Below, in pieces: positions 19,894-30,972 of a stretch of DNA of 64,000 nt. A program made the position numbers and the translations under genes. The DNA is from Hesseltinella vesiculosa (Eukaryota > Mucoromycota > Mucoromycetes > Mucorales > Cunninghamellaceae). The stretch lies in the NCBI GenBank assembly GCA_002104935.1, contig MCGT01000041.1:69501-133500 (forward strand), written 5' to 3'. The notes under the pieces are model-generated. The model was not told where the DNA came from, searched no databases, and was given only the letters and a program-made list of their open reading frames with translations. Within the stretch, counting starts at the first letter, position 1, and the number at the start of each line of letters is the position of its first letter.

Positions 19894-22082
19894 CTATGCT
19901 GCTGGAGCAGCATAGCCCAGGATGAGCCCATTGGTGGCCAAGTCTTGCTCAGTCAGCACAGATGAAGCTGTGACTGCACCAGAACCAGACACAAAAAAGT
20001 TTCGTACCAAAAGACTTCGTAACCGTTCATGGGAATTACGGCAGCCAGCTAATGAGTGCAGAAAATAAAGTGAGCCAACAGGTCACGGCATTCATTTTCT
20101 TTTCTTTTTTTTTTGTCAGGCTTACCTAGCGATGCACGCTCAAACCAATGGGTAGCGCGTTGGAAGTCAACATCACAGCCGAGGCCATGCTCAAAGCAGT
20201 TGGCCAGATGGAATTGAGCAGCAGTGTGGTTAAGATCGGCGGCACGTTGGAAAAACAAAAAGGCGGTGGCTTCATCCTTGTCGACCCCTAGTCCTTGTTG
20301 GAGATGCATCCCAAGCTTGTCCATGGCACGAGCGTGGTTTTGCTTGCTGGCCTGTTCATACCAATAAACTGCCTGTTGATCATCTTGCGTGATACCGATA
20401 CCACTAGCATAACAAAAACCAAGGTTACACTGAGCCCAGGGGTTGCCTTGCATGGCAGACTTGTGATACCAATGGACAGCTCTGGAGGCATCCTTCTTGA
20501 CACCGAGGCCTTCTTCAAAACAAAATCCCAGAGAGTTTTGCGCCAGCGCATTGCCTTGTTCTGCAGATCGTTTGAACCATTTGACAGCTTCACGTTCGTC
20601 CTTGGTGACCCCGATGCCGTTGCGGTAGCAGTAGCCGAGGGAGAGTTGAGCGGGCGCATGGTTTTCCTCGGCACTCATGTAATACCAAAAGACAGCTTCT
20701 TGATCGTTGATGGTGACACCAATGCCGTTTTGGTAGCAGTAGCCCAAGGAGTGATAAGCAAATATATTGCCACGTTCAGCGGAGCGGCGGTACCATTTGA
20801 CGGCTTCCAGTTCGTCCTTGTCCACGCCAATGCCATTTTGATAGCAGAAGCCCAGGTTGTGTTGTGCGCGAGCATGACCTTGCGAGGCGGCTCGTCGGTA
20901 CCAATGAGCCCCTTGAGCATTGTCCTTGTCTACGCCAATGCCATTTTGATAGCAGTAGCCGAGGTTGCATTGGGCCCAAGGATAACCTTGTTTGGCTGAG
21001 CGTTCGTACCAAAGAGCAGCCAGAGCAAAGTCTTGGGTGATGCCGATGCCGTCTTCGTAGCAGTAGCCAAGTGAGTTTTGTGCAAAGGCATTGCCTTGGT
21101 CAGCTGAGCGCTGGTACCATTTGACCGCTTCTTGCACGTCTTTTTCCACACCAATGCCGTCTTCGTAGCAATAGCCGACGTTGTAGATGGCCACTGTTTC
21201 GTCTTGATCTGCGGCCAAGCGATACCAGCGCATGGCTTCGACTTCGTCCTTGGGCACGCCGTAGCCTTCGCCGTAGCAGTAACCGAGGATGCCTTGGCCA
21301 CGTTCGTTGCCTTGTTCTGCGCTGGCCTTGTACCAAAAAAAGGCAAGCCGTTCGTCCTTGCAGACGCCGATGCCGTCGTGATAGCACACGCCGAGTGCAT
21401 ACTGGCAGGCAGCTTCTTGATAGACCGTAGCGCCCTGCATGATCCATTGGATGGCGGCTGTTTCGCCATGCAGCTGGTTGTAGCGGCGGACTCGTTCGGC
21501 CCATTCTTCGGATTCGGTGCGATCGATCATGACATTCGGTCGGCCGTATTTGCGCAGGAACACCAGGCGAGCCATGCCTAGGCCATCCCACTGTTTGGCA
21601 CTTTCCTGGTAATAGTTTTCGGCCACAATAAAGTCGCGGTCGACACCCATGCCGAATTCGTAGCAAAAGCCAAGGATGCTGGAGGCTTCGGCACAACCGA
21701 GCTCGACGGCTTGTTTCAACAGCGGAATGGCTCTGGTGGGTTGTTGTTTGAGAGGCAGTCGACCAAACAAGTAGCCGTTGGCGGTGTGCAGAAGTTGTTG
21801 GATGGTTTCCGTAGAGCCAGAGCTCTTATCTGCCTGAAGAGAGAAGTCGTCGAGTTGTTGCTTGCAGGCAAAGAGGGAATCATCACTTTCGGATGAAGGG
21901 CGACCAGGGATTGAAAAGGGAGACGAGTGGGGTAAATAAGGGGAAGGATCATTGCTGGTGCTACTGCTGTAGGACGACGACAATGACGTTGAATAGGAGC
22001 TGTGTCGTTTCGTTTGCCATCTGGAAAGCACATGGCGCGATCGTTGGAAAAACTGGGTGAGGTGTATAGAGTTGTGCGTCAT
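19894..22082 (-). CDS. Sel1-like repeat (SLR) protein, 13 repeats
   Basis: Exons 22082..20126 and 20048..19894 join in phase to 703 residues. After ~100 Ser-rich residues the protein is built almost entirely of 36-residue Sel1 repeats. Thirteen loops of the type G-Y-C-Y-x-x-G-I-G-V-x-x-D (for example CYQNGIGVDKD twice) are followed by A-x-x-W-Y-x-x-S-A. Such alpha-solenoids act as scaffolds; yeast relatives Skt5/Chs4 activate chitin synthase and Hrd3 works in ERAD. No signal peptide, membrane span or farnesylation CAAX box is seen, so neither role can be assigned. The tail after the intron (ending YAAPAA) is unrelated to Sel1. Confidence 0.9.
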
Positions 22083-25000
22083 GATTGTCACCAGGGAAAA
22101 AAAAAAAAAAAAAAGAACGGTGGGAGGAGCAGAGAAGAGGAAAATGGGAATGAGTAAAAGAAAGACGGGGTAAGAATAAAGTAAAAGGAATGATAGAAAA
22201 TAAGTGAGGTTGAGCTACAACTAGAGGTATGACCGAGCCCAAGAGTGATGTGATGGATGAAGAGGAAAAAGAAAAAAAAAGTGGAAAAAAGAAGAAGAGC
22301 TGCATGCGGGGACACTTTTTTTTTTTACTAGCGGACAACGAATCCCGCTCGCAGGTGTCCACTAAAAAAAGGAGGGAACAACGCTAATCCTTCCAGCCTC
22401 CTTATTGCCAAGAAAACTGTCAATAAACTAGCCTGTGGCCCAGTTCTAGTCATAACTGCTTTTCCATCCTTGTTTAAAATTAACAGAAAATATAAAGCTC
22501 TTTTTTTCTATTTCGATGCTGCCCCTTGCCCTTTTTTTTATCTTTTATTTATTTATTCCTGGATTTGACTTTCTTTCTTTACCACAGCCCATTGGTCAAG
22601 CGGTAAATGGATCTCGAACAAATAATTTTTTTTTCAGGCACGAAAGTGAAACTTCACCTGACAGATCCGCAAGCTGTAATGAATTAAATGGTGGCATTGG
22701 CCACTTTCCACAGCCTGTGTCACTTTCCCAAAACGTGATTGAACCTGGTGGATCTCTGGATTGACGGGGTTGACGATCACGGAACGGCTGTTTCCCGATA
22801 AACGTCGATGCTAGTTTCAAGAAACAGTTCATGTTGAGTTTACTGACATTGGGTGTTGGGCTGCGAAAGATATGCCAGGAAGCAAGCTGGTCAAGTCTTG
22901 GAAGAGGACCCATTTTTACTGCTGCTTTCGGCAGTCACTATAGCACCTTGGAGGTTGGCAGGCGACATGGTGGCTTTGCAGAGTAGCTTGACAAAGTCAA
23001 AGGCCTTGCACGATGCATCTAGATCCCCCCCCCCAACCGAACAGGTCGCGAGTACAATGGAAGTTAACAGTCCGCCAATGTTTCGGAAATATCTTTGGCT
23101 TCTCCCAGTTTGGTGGTAAGCTCTTGATCATTTTTATCTGTAGTTTGACTGCTTATTCCCTATCTCTTACTGTCACTGCCAACATTGGGTTCGTCATGCT
23201 GGACTCACTTCTCCATCAGGGTCTCAAGGTGCGTGACATGGAGATGTTCCCCGACTATCGGTCACTCTCAGCAAAGTCCCAGGCCCGCAGGGGCAGAACG
23301 CAAAAGTCAAGATGAACAGCCATTCTGCGGTAGAGAATAGGAGACAAGCCCGTCAACAACGTAACCAAATGCCCACCGTCAGTATGTAACGTATCGATTC
23401 CAGCAACGAAAACTTGACGATGATACCAGGGCCCTTTACACGGGCAGGAAGCAATGTTGTGGCTCCCATAGTAACCCCAAATGCCACGCAATCACCCATT
23501 TTTGTGGTTTCAATCCCCGATCAACCATGAATTTGATCCACGGCCCTCACTGGCCAAGGAGTTGCAAAAAACCTCCTACCGGATTTCCGCTTTTATTTAA
23601 GCCGTGAATAATTTTTTTAGTAGGCAACCCAACGGTACAAACTGCTAAATTACTTTCTTGTACGCTCGAAAGTAAAGTCAAGAGCGCGAGAAAGCTAAAT
23701 CAGGTGCGCGCGAAATCATGCGTAGTGCCCGCGAGTCAAATCAAACTGGTTAAAAAAAAAAAAGGAATCGTGCTCCGCATATTAAAGAAGCGCACATAGT
23801 GGCAGATTCAACCAAACTCAAGAAGACCACACGCGTGGAGGAAGATCCTCGACACACTACCGTGAATATCGATACCAATAACCTCCTGATTTCTGGAACT
23901 GACTATGGTATTGTGACAAAGGCCACAACGGTGACGCACACTCTCGAGGACATGGAGAAATTGTAGGCTGGCCAATTCTTCAAGTTACCAAAATCAACAA
24001 AGTCGGTTGCAAAGGATATTGCGTGGAAGACTAGGCAGTTCCAGTTTCAACGGCGACTACAACGTGTAAAGGCAGAAGTAAGAAACGCGCAACTCCTAAC
24101 CACAATGAACTTATTGCTTACTCTTTTTTTTTTTTTTTTTTTTAGATAAGCGCTGGTCGAGAAACATCTCTAACCGAAGCCATCCTCGCGCACAAATCCC
24201 TTGCCTCAGCCATGACTGTCCAGAAACTTAACGGTCCCTTTTCCCAAGCACGCTCCAAAGCATCAAAACTCCTGAATTTTTGCCATCATCCGCAAATCGA
24301 GCGCGAACGTCAACAATTACAATGGCGACAGTCGAACGACTTTGTACAATGCACCATGCTCTGTGAGTGTGAGGCAGCAGCCCCGTCATCAAGACGTGAA
24401 AATTAGGTAAGGATATCATAAAAATAGAGCACAACAACATCTCATTTTTTTTCGTGCTGTGCATCATTGGTGTCCTTCCTTTCTAGAAATTCTTGCAAGT
24501 CCATTCGGTTTCTCTGATTTGCCCATTCATACTGAATTCACCCCAGCTTATGCCATTTTTGATAGTTCGTCTTACGACATCGATTCTTTTGGAATTTGCG
24601 ACTTTTTTGTTTAATTAAAGTGTACAGTATTCAGATTGTGGAAGATTTGGCATCATAGCGAAATCAAGTAGCCAAACTGAAATGACGCCCGAGAAGTAAC
24701 AAAAGTGGATGGTATGCGATTGAGATGGAAATAAATGAAAAAGAGGACCAAAAGGTGAGCGGTTCATTTTCGAGGTCGATTGCGTTGAGGACAGTTCCAA
24801 GTGATATGGCCACCGCCACAAAAGGAGCAAGGCAAGGTGGATGAATTGGTTTGGCAAATTGTACTTTCATGCATTTTTTCTTTATCTTATCTTTGATGGC
24901 CAATGTCAAGTCAAAAAAAAAAGTGCTTTTATATAAAAGTTGGTCCCCAAAAAAAATATTGGAAAAGGCAACGTGAGTAAACAAATACCCCCTTCTAAAA

Positions 25001-25202
25001 CGTGTTTATTGTTGACACCAAGTGGAGTTGCCCAGCAGCCCTCTGGCGGGAACATTTCATAACCTTAAATCTCGGCTGCCCTTGATTGTGTTGTTAGATC
25101 CAGCCATTAAAAAAAAATCCATGAAGAGGATCACGCCAGCATATTTTTTTATTTGAAAAAAAAGGTTCACAAGGGATATAAGGTGGAAGAGACGGGTTGC
25201 TT
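22083..25202. other. 3.1-kb gene desert with degenerate element sequence
   Basis: No intact gene. It holds the 5' region of the Sel1-repeat gene, T-rich tracts, a C run near 23027, and a decayed intron-containing element at 23801..24614 (separate entry). Coding-like scraps between 22740 and 23500 on the plus strand are stop-broken and unassignable. Confidence 0.5.
23801..24614 (+). pseudogene. Decayed, formerly spliced mobile-element protein gene
   Basis: A frame with SGTDYGIVTKATTVTHTLE, a nonsense TAG at about 23962, then KSVAKDIAWKT leads to a good intron (donor about 24078, T23 tract, acceptor TTTAG at about 24146). It resumes at ISAGRETSLTEAILAHKSLA, passes a second plausible intron (about 24368..24486) and ends ILASPFGFSD to a stop at 24614. 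The G-x-D-x-G-I-V strand resembles the first RuvC-like motif of OrfB/TnpB-type proteins that I recall from Mucorales repeats, but I cannot confirm the family. The nonsense codon and absent upstream part argue for a pseudogene. Confidence 0.4.
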
Positions 25203-26596
25203 TTATTCAGGCACAGAGAGCATGTTCATGATCTTCTCGAGCTTAATGTTGCCTCCAAGAGCAGCAATTTCGTCACGGGCTTCACGTTCAATTTTGGCTA
25301 GGAATTGGCGGCAATAGGCAAAGGTATTTGTTCTTTCCAGCAGCTGCAGAGCAAACTGCTTGAGTTCCACAGAGTTGCTACGCTGTTTCAGGATGTTTAG
25401 TAGCTGGCGGTTCGAGGGGTCTGCTCGGATGGAATGGATGATGGGGAAACTGAACTTCCCTTCGGTCAAATCTTCACAAAAGCCTTTGTTGTCAGCATAC
25501 TATTCAAGAAGAGGAAGGGGGGATCAGGATCGTCGGGGTCGGAAATTCGCCATTTTTCCTTTTTTGTACCTGTTTGGATTGGAGGTTCATGTAATCATCT
25601 CGCACCTGGAAATGAATCCCAACTTTGTTGACCAAGGCCGTGTAGTCACTACCGTGAGCAAATAAATCAAATGATGAGACCTCCAAAAATAAAGACGGCC
25701 TTCACATTTCCTTTTTGGTGAGGCTCTTACGTTTGAGATTCACTGGCCGCTTGCATGAGCTTGACTGCCAAACGTAACAGACCCCCCGTTTCTATCAAAG
25801 ATTAAAAAATATCAGTTTGACGCCTCCTTTTTTTTTTTTTTTTTTTTTTTTGGCGCAATGACATACTGTTGTTCACCATTTCAATAAAGCCTTCTTCTGT
25901 TGGACAGGTCAAGGTGTCACGCCAAAAGAGTTCCATGCCTAGTTTCAAGGAGAAAGGAGCAGCTGCATGAGCAAACCTCTTTGTCCCCTCCTTGACTTGA
26001 TTCTTTTTTCTCTTATCACCTTGGCCACGATGCAAATTCAGTAACTCTTCCGTGTAGATTTGTACCATGGCGGGGTTGTTGATGCGGTTGATTTCTTGCA
26101 GGGCCAAAAAGTAAACGTAATTGGCGCAGTTGATGGTTTGTGGGGTGCCATACAAATGATGTGCTGCAGGCACGCCTCGTCGTAACACAGAGTCATCTTC
26201 CACATCATCAATTCTACGCGATAAAAAAAAAAGTGTCAAAAAGCGACACCGCGATCAAGAGCGACTTACAGTAAACTGGCGCTGTGTAACATTTCAATGA
26301 CACGGGTAATGGCGGACAGTTTGTCTTGAGGCACCTTGAGCCAGAGGTTAAAAGCATCGATCATTTTGGATCGAACATCTTTACCAGGATGTGCCAGCAA
26401 GTATTGAAAAGGTTCCAACAGAATCTAAATAAATAAAATGTCAAGCTTCCTGAGGTTGATGGTTCACTTTGTTTCTTACAGATTCATTGTCACGGCCTTC
26501 ATTTTCTGTAAACTGGGTACCATTGCCAACGACGGTCAAGTTCTTGATGGTGTGGACTTCGTTAAAGGAGCCGAGCTTGGTTTGAGTGGTTAACAT
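25203..26596 (-). CDS. carG: Geranylgeranyl diphosphate synthase
   Basis: Seven exons (26596..26480, 26424..26270, 26213..26020, 25938..25867, 25791..25731, 25648..25570, 25499..25203) join in phase to 324 residues. The family signature is complete: [20 protein letters not shown] at the N-terminus, first Asp-rich motif [10 protein letters not shown] (D-D-x-x-D), [27 protein letters not shown], and second Asp-rich motif [10 protein letters not shown]. The end of the enzyme ([12 protein letters not shown]) is also classic. It condenses farnesyl diphosphate with isopentenyl diphosphate to C20 GGPP, feeding protein prenylation and, in carotenogenic zygomycetes, phytoene. The symbol follows Mucorales usage; BTS1 is the yeast equivalent, and paralogues cannot be excluded. 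One intron holds a 22-nt T run beside the 3' splice site of exon 5. Confidence 0.95.
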
Positions 26597-27187
26597 TTGA
26601 TAGGAGGCTTAACAGTAATGAGGAAAGTAAGAGAAGAAAGAAAAAAAAAGCACGACCCACGATCTATTTATAAGCATTCCAGGATCTAAAGCCTAAAAAA
26701 AAAATCCCCTGGTGTGGGTCATTCTCCTTGAAGAAAACAAGGGGGCTCCAACAAGAACAAAGACAATTGACGAAGTATGGGCGTCTTGTTCACATGCGCA
26801 CAAACACAATGTGGTTGGCTTTCTCGCGTACGCATGCATACTGATCACCCCCCCCCTACGTTGCTCTCGATAGCCTCCTTGCCAATGCTTTATTCCATGT
26901 GAAGCGAGAATGTCCAACAGAAAGGACGGTGCCACCGGTTTTCGCCCACTTTCCCGTTTTGTCTAGTGGACAACAGTGCCGCCCATCAACCTTGATAGTG
27001 GGCAGCCGTCACACACAAAACTTTAAAACGCCCAATCTTCCCAAGTAACTCTACCTTCAAGTGTGGCAAAATAAAGGGCACTCTTTGTTCATTGTCCCTC
27101 AAGAGGCAATCGAGATTAAAAAGTGTAACGTGGCTTTAAAGAAATACGCGATTTTTTTTTTATTGTAAAAAGGGACGGATGATAGAT
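26597..27187. other. Intergenic, no gene seen
   Basis: About 590 bp with the GGPP synthase upstream region and the 3' flank of the carboxylase gene. Open frames here are short, and I see no spliceable family match. A C run lies near 26850. Confidence 0.4.
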
Positions 27188-29861
27188 CTATGATTCTTCT
27201 TCAGCAAACAACACCAAGTTCTTGTTTTCTTCGACAAGATCGCCCACGCTGTACAGCACTTGGTCAATGACGCCATCCATAGGAGCACGGATCACATGCT
27301 CCATCTTCATGGCTTCCAAAACAACGATGGCGGCCCCCTTTTCGACCTTTTCACCAGGTTTGACCATGACTTGGGAAATCTTACAAGGCATGGGTGTCTT
27401 CACCGAGCCAGTGCCACTTGAGCCACCGGCAGCTCCTGCAACATAACTTGGAGTAGGCAGAGTGAATTCTGTACGACCAAACTAAAAAAAACAGGTTCGT
27501 CATTTGTTTGCCCTGTGCCCCGTGCCCCTACGGTTCCATTTCCTTACTTGATCAAAGATAATGACGTTGTCCTTGTAGTTTACGACGTTTGTCTTGGTTT
27601 GCTTGTTGTCCAGGGTGGAGACCAACAGACCTTCACTATCCAAGTAGCCATCGACGCCTTCAAAGGAGTGCAAGGTTGTGCCATCGTGTTGCACTTGAAT
27701 GTCGACAAGATGAGGTGACTTGTCGGAAGCCTTGGCGCTGGTAGTCAGTTGCACGTTGTATTGCTTGCCATCCAATTCAAAGGTGGTGGTGGTGGTTTCA
27801 CGGGAGTTCATGCGGAAAGGACGTTCCAGGCTAGCCCATGGTGATTTGGTAGTGTTGGCTTTGCGTTGCAGATCCAGTTCTTGTAGGCGCATGGCGGTGG
27901 CAGCCAAAGCCAAGGTTTCTGGCTTGGGAGCTTCGGGGGGTGGGAATAGATCAGCTTCAAATTGCTACGTGTTCATGCATGCAAAAAGAAGGAGGCATCG
28001 TGATCAGTTTCCCCGCACTCTTTTTATTATTATTTTTTATTCCTTTACCTCAATGAAGCCAGTTTCGACTTCGCCTTTGACAAATTCAGGATGAGAAGCC
28101 ACCTTGTGGATGAAGTCAATGTTGGTGGTCAAGCCCACAACTTGGTATTCTTCCAAAGCACGGCGGAAACGGCGCAGAGCATCCGTACGGTTTTCACCGC
28201 GGACGATCAATTTGGAGATCATAGGGTCATAATGCACGGAGATATCGTCACCTTGAAGGAAGCCGGTTTCCAAGCGAAGATCTTCCGAGGGGGTGGGGGT
28301 GCGCACGCTGAACAAGGGGCCGGTGTCAGGAAGGAATTGGCTAGTTTTTTTTTTTTTTAAAAAAAAAAAACAAAAGTGAGTGGTGTCGTTCAAACAAGGG
28401 TAATAAAAGCTTACTTGGCGGGGTTTTCAGCATAGACACGAGCTTCAAAGGCATGGCCAGTCAAAGCCAATTGATTTTGTAACAAAGGCAGGCGGTTACC
28501 CGAGGCAACTTCAAATTGCCAGTGGACAAGGTCGGTGTTGGTGACCATTTCAGTGACAGGATGCTCGACTTGCAAGCGGGTGTTCATTTCCATAAAGTAG
28601 AACTGTTTGTCAATGTTGTCCATGATGAATTCCACCGTCCCGGCATTTTCGTAGCCGACGGCTTGAGCGGCCGCCACGGCCTTTTCACCCAAAAGTTGGC
28701 GCACTTCTTCGGTCAGGCCGGGTGCAGGAGCTTCTTCAATCACTTTTTGATGACGACGTTGAACGGAGCAATCACGTTCGAACAAATGCACGGTGTTACC
28801 CAGCTGGTCAGCAAACACTTGGACTTCGACGTGACGAGGACGCACCAAGTATTTTTCCACCAACACCTTGTCATCCCCAAACGATTTGATAGATTCACGG
28901 CGCGATGATTCCAGCATTTCTTCAAATTCACCAGCATGACGCACAATACGCATGCCCTTACCACCACCACCTTTAACAGCCTTGATCAAGACAGGGTAGC
29001 CGATCTTTTCCGCTTGTTCCTTCAGGAACTTGACATCTTGGTTTTCACCATGATAACCAGGCACCACAGGCACGCCTGCCTTTTCCATAATGAACTTGGA
29101 TTCGCTAATGTCCCACAAAAGAGATGAGTCAGATGTTTTTCCATTGTCACGCTCTGTTTCTTCACTCCAGCTCTTTTTACCTTTTGGATCCCATTGCTCG
29201 CATGGCATCACCGGAAGGGCCAATGAAAGCAATGTTTTCGGCCTTGACACGATCAGCAAAATCAGCATTTTCTGACAAGAACCCATAACCAGGGTGAATA
29301 GCCTATCCACCACCAACTTGTCAGTCCCTTTTATGACGTTTGAGATTTCATTTTACCTGGGCACCAGTCATGTTGGCGACCTTGAGGATTTTGTTGATAT
29401 CCAAATAACTTTGGGCAGAGGCTGCAGGGCCAATCAAGAAAGCTTCATCAGCCTAGAAATAAAGTGTAAGATGGCTATTTTAACCACGGCTTGACAATAC
29501 CATTTTGACGTGTTCCGCATGAGCATCAGGTTCACTGTACACAGCCACGGTTTTGATACCAAGTTTTTTGGCCGTACGCATCACACGACAAGCAATTTCA
29601 CCTCTATCGACACAGGTTAAAACAATCTCACCAAAAACATCGTCATGTTCTTGTTTACCTGTTGGCAATCAGCACCTTTTCAAACAATGGCTTTCGTTCT
29701 ATTTTTATGGAAATGAATGGGGTGTTTCTTTAGACCTGTCAAAAGTGTCTTGTTGAATAATTACCAGCCATCGAAGAATAGTAGGCTTGAGCATAGACAA
29801 ATGTCTTTGTGGTGCGGGTTTGGGTGGAAATAAACGATCTAGCATGGACAAAGCGAAACAT
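27188..29861 (-). CDS. Methylcrotonyl-CoA carboxylase alpha (biotin-carboxylase) subunit, mitochondrial
   Basis: Nine exons (29861..29765, 29698..29659, 29603..29501, 29452..29357, 29302..29181, 29104..28415, 28340..28049, 27964..27548, 27481..27188) join in phase to 716 residues. The first ~35 residues are Arg/Ser/Thr-rich without acids, a mitochondrial presequence. Biotin-carboxylase motifs follow: [30 protein letters not shown], the ATP-grasp loop [11 protein letters not shown], and [16 protein letters not shown] linker BT-type domain and a biotinyl carrier with EAMKMEH (biotin Lys) near the C-terminus close the protein. Co-linearity with human MCCC1 ([33 protein letters not shown]) favours methylcrotonyl- over propionyl- or acetyl-CoA carboxylase. 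It works in leucine catabolism with a beta subunit not in this window. Confidence 0.93.
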
Positions 29862-30096
29862 GGTGATGAAAAAAAAAAAATCTAGTCAGGAAGAAAGAAA
29901 AAAGGCACATTCAAAATTTTTTGATTTTTCTGGTTCGACCCGTGAGAAAAAAAATCCTGGCAGACACACCCCGCATTCCCATTTCAAAGCCAAGCTCTTT
30001 ATGGTGTGCTCGTTTTGATCATCTTTTTTGACAGCTCTTCTCTTTTTTTTTATAGTGACAAGTGGTTTTTATTTGATACATTGCGTTGGCCATCGC

Positions 30097-30464
30097 TTAT
30101 TTCTTGCCGCTCTTCTTGATACCACCGCCCACTAAAAAAAAAAAAAGATGAGTGCTTGGCCAGGCAAAAACAAACGAACTCCTTACAGAGAGGACCCTTG
30201 CCAGAGGCCTTGGCTTGCATTTCTTTCAACTTCTTGGCTTCTTCTTGTTGCTTCTTCTTGAAAGCGATGTCTTCCTATATACAATCAACAAATATGTGAG
30301 CTGGATCTGGACTACGCTTTTTTTTTTCTTTTCTTTTACATCATCCATATCATTCTGCTTCTTTTTGGCAGTCTTGAGAGGCTTAAGTTTACCACCTAAT
30401 AAAAAGCCACGTAAGCGTCCGATGATCAGTTTCCAATGGATGCATTACCTTGACGACCAGACAT
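30097..30464 (-). CDS. TMA7: Translation machinery-associated protein TMA7
   Basis: Four small exons (30464..30449, 30395..30340, 30274..30187, 30131..30097) join in phase to exactly 64 residues, the usual family length. It begins MSGRQGGKLKPLK and ends GGGIKKSGKK, with the coiled, Lys/Glu-rich middle (AFKKKQQEEAKKLKEM) typical of TMA7/CCDC72. The protein associates with ribosomes; its molecular role is not well defined. This gene is a good calibration of the splicing rules in the window because every junction is forced by the conserved sequence. Confidence 0.95.
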
Positions 30465-30972
30465 GTTTAATAAGGAACTGTTGGGAGAAGAAAAAAAAAA
30501 CAGCCCCCAGCTGATTTTTTCCTTTTTTTTTTTTTTTAAATCACAGCAAGCCACCACGTAAGTGTGGCAAAATCTAAGCAAGCCATCACCACCAACACCT
30601 ACTTATCCATCGCATGAACTTTATATCATTGTTATGATGAAATAACAAAAACGGTGCCATGGGCCACATTTGTTTATCATTTCGTTGATTGGTGTGACCC
30701 CAGTATTGGCACAGTTTCCCGAAAACCTTGAAACCGCGTCTCCCTTTTTTTTTTTTTCTCCCTTGTTCTTCTTGCTTTGTGTCATTTCTCGTCTACTGTT
30801 ACTCTCTGGCTCATTATTATAAGCCAAGTCGACTAGTGTAGGTTTATGTATATGTGACTATGGTAAGAATAAAAAAGAATATATGCAATGCAATAATCAG
30901 TAGCCACATCCTCTACCGTTCATTCGTACTGAATGGTGTTTTTTTTTTCATTGCCATGACCTGCAGACAGCC
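30465..30972. promoter_or_regulatory. Divergent upstream region of TMA7 and the PAM2-repeat gene
   Basis: A 508-bp AT-rich interval between the two start codons with T/A runs near 30522 and 30747. No core promoter motif is obvious. The assignment rests on divergent geometry only. Confidence 0.35.

Noticed and set aside
20295..21581. Plus-strand open frames of 234 and 149 codons with internal repeats
   Set aside because: They are the antisense of the Sel1 repeats; the apparent periodicity is inherited from the repeat DNA.
22585..22620. A short stretch resembling tRNA loops (GGTCAAGCGGTAAATGG..TCGAAC)
   Set aside because: No acceptor stem pairing or full cloverleaf can be drawn around it.
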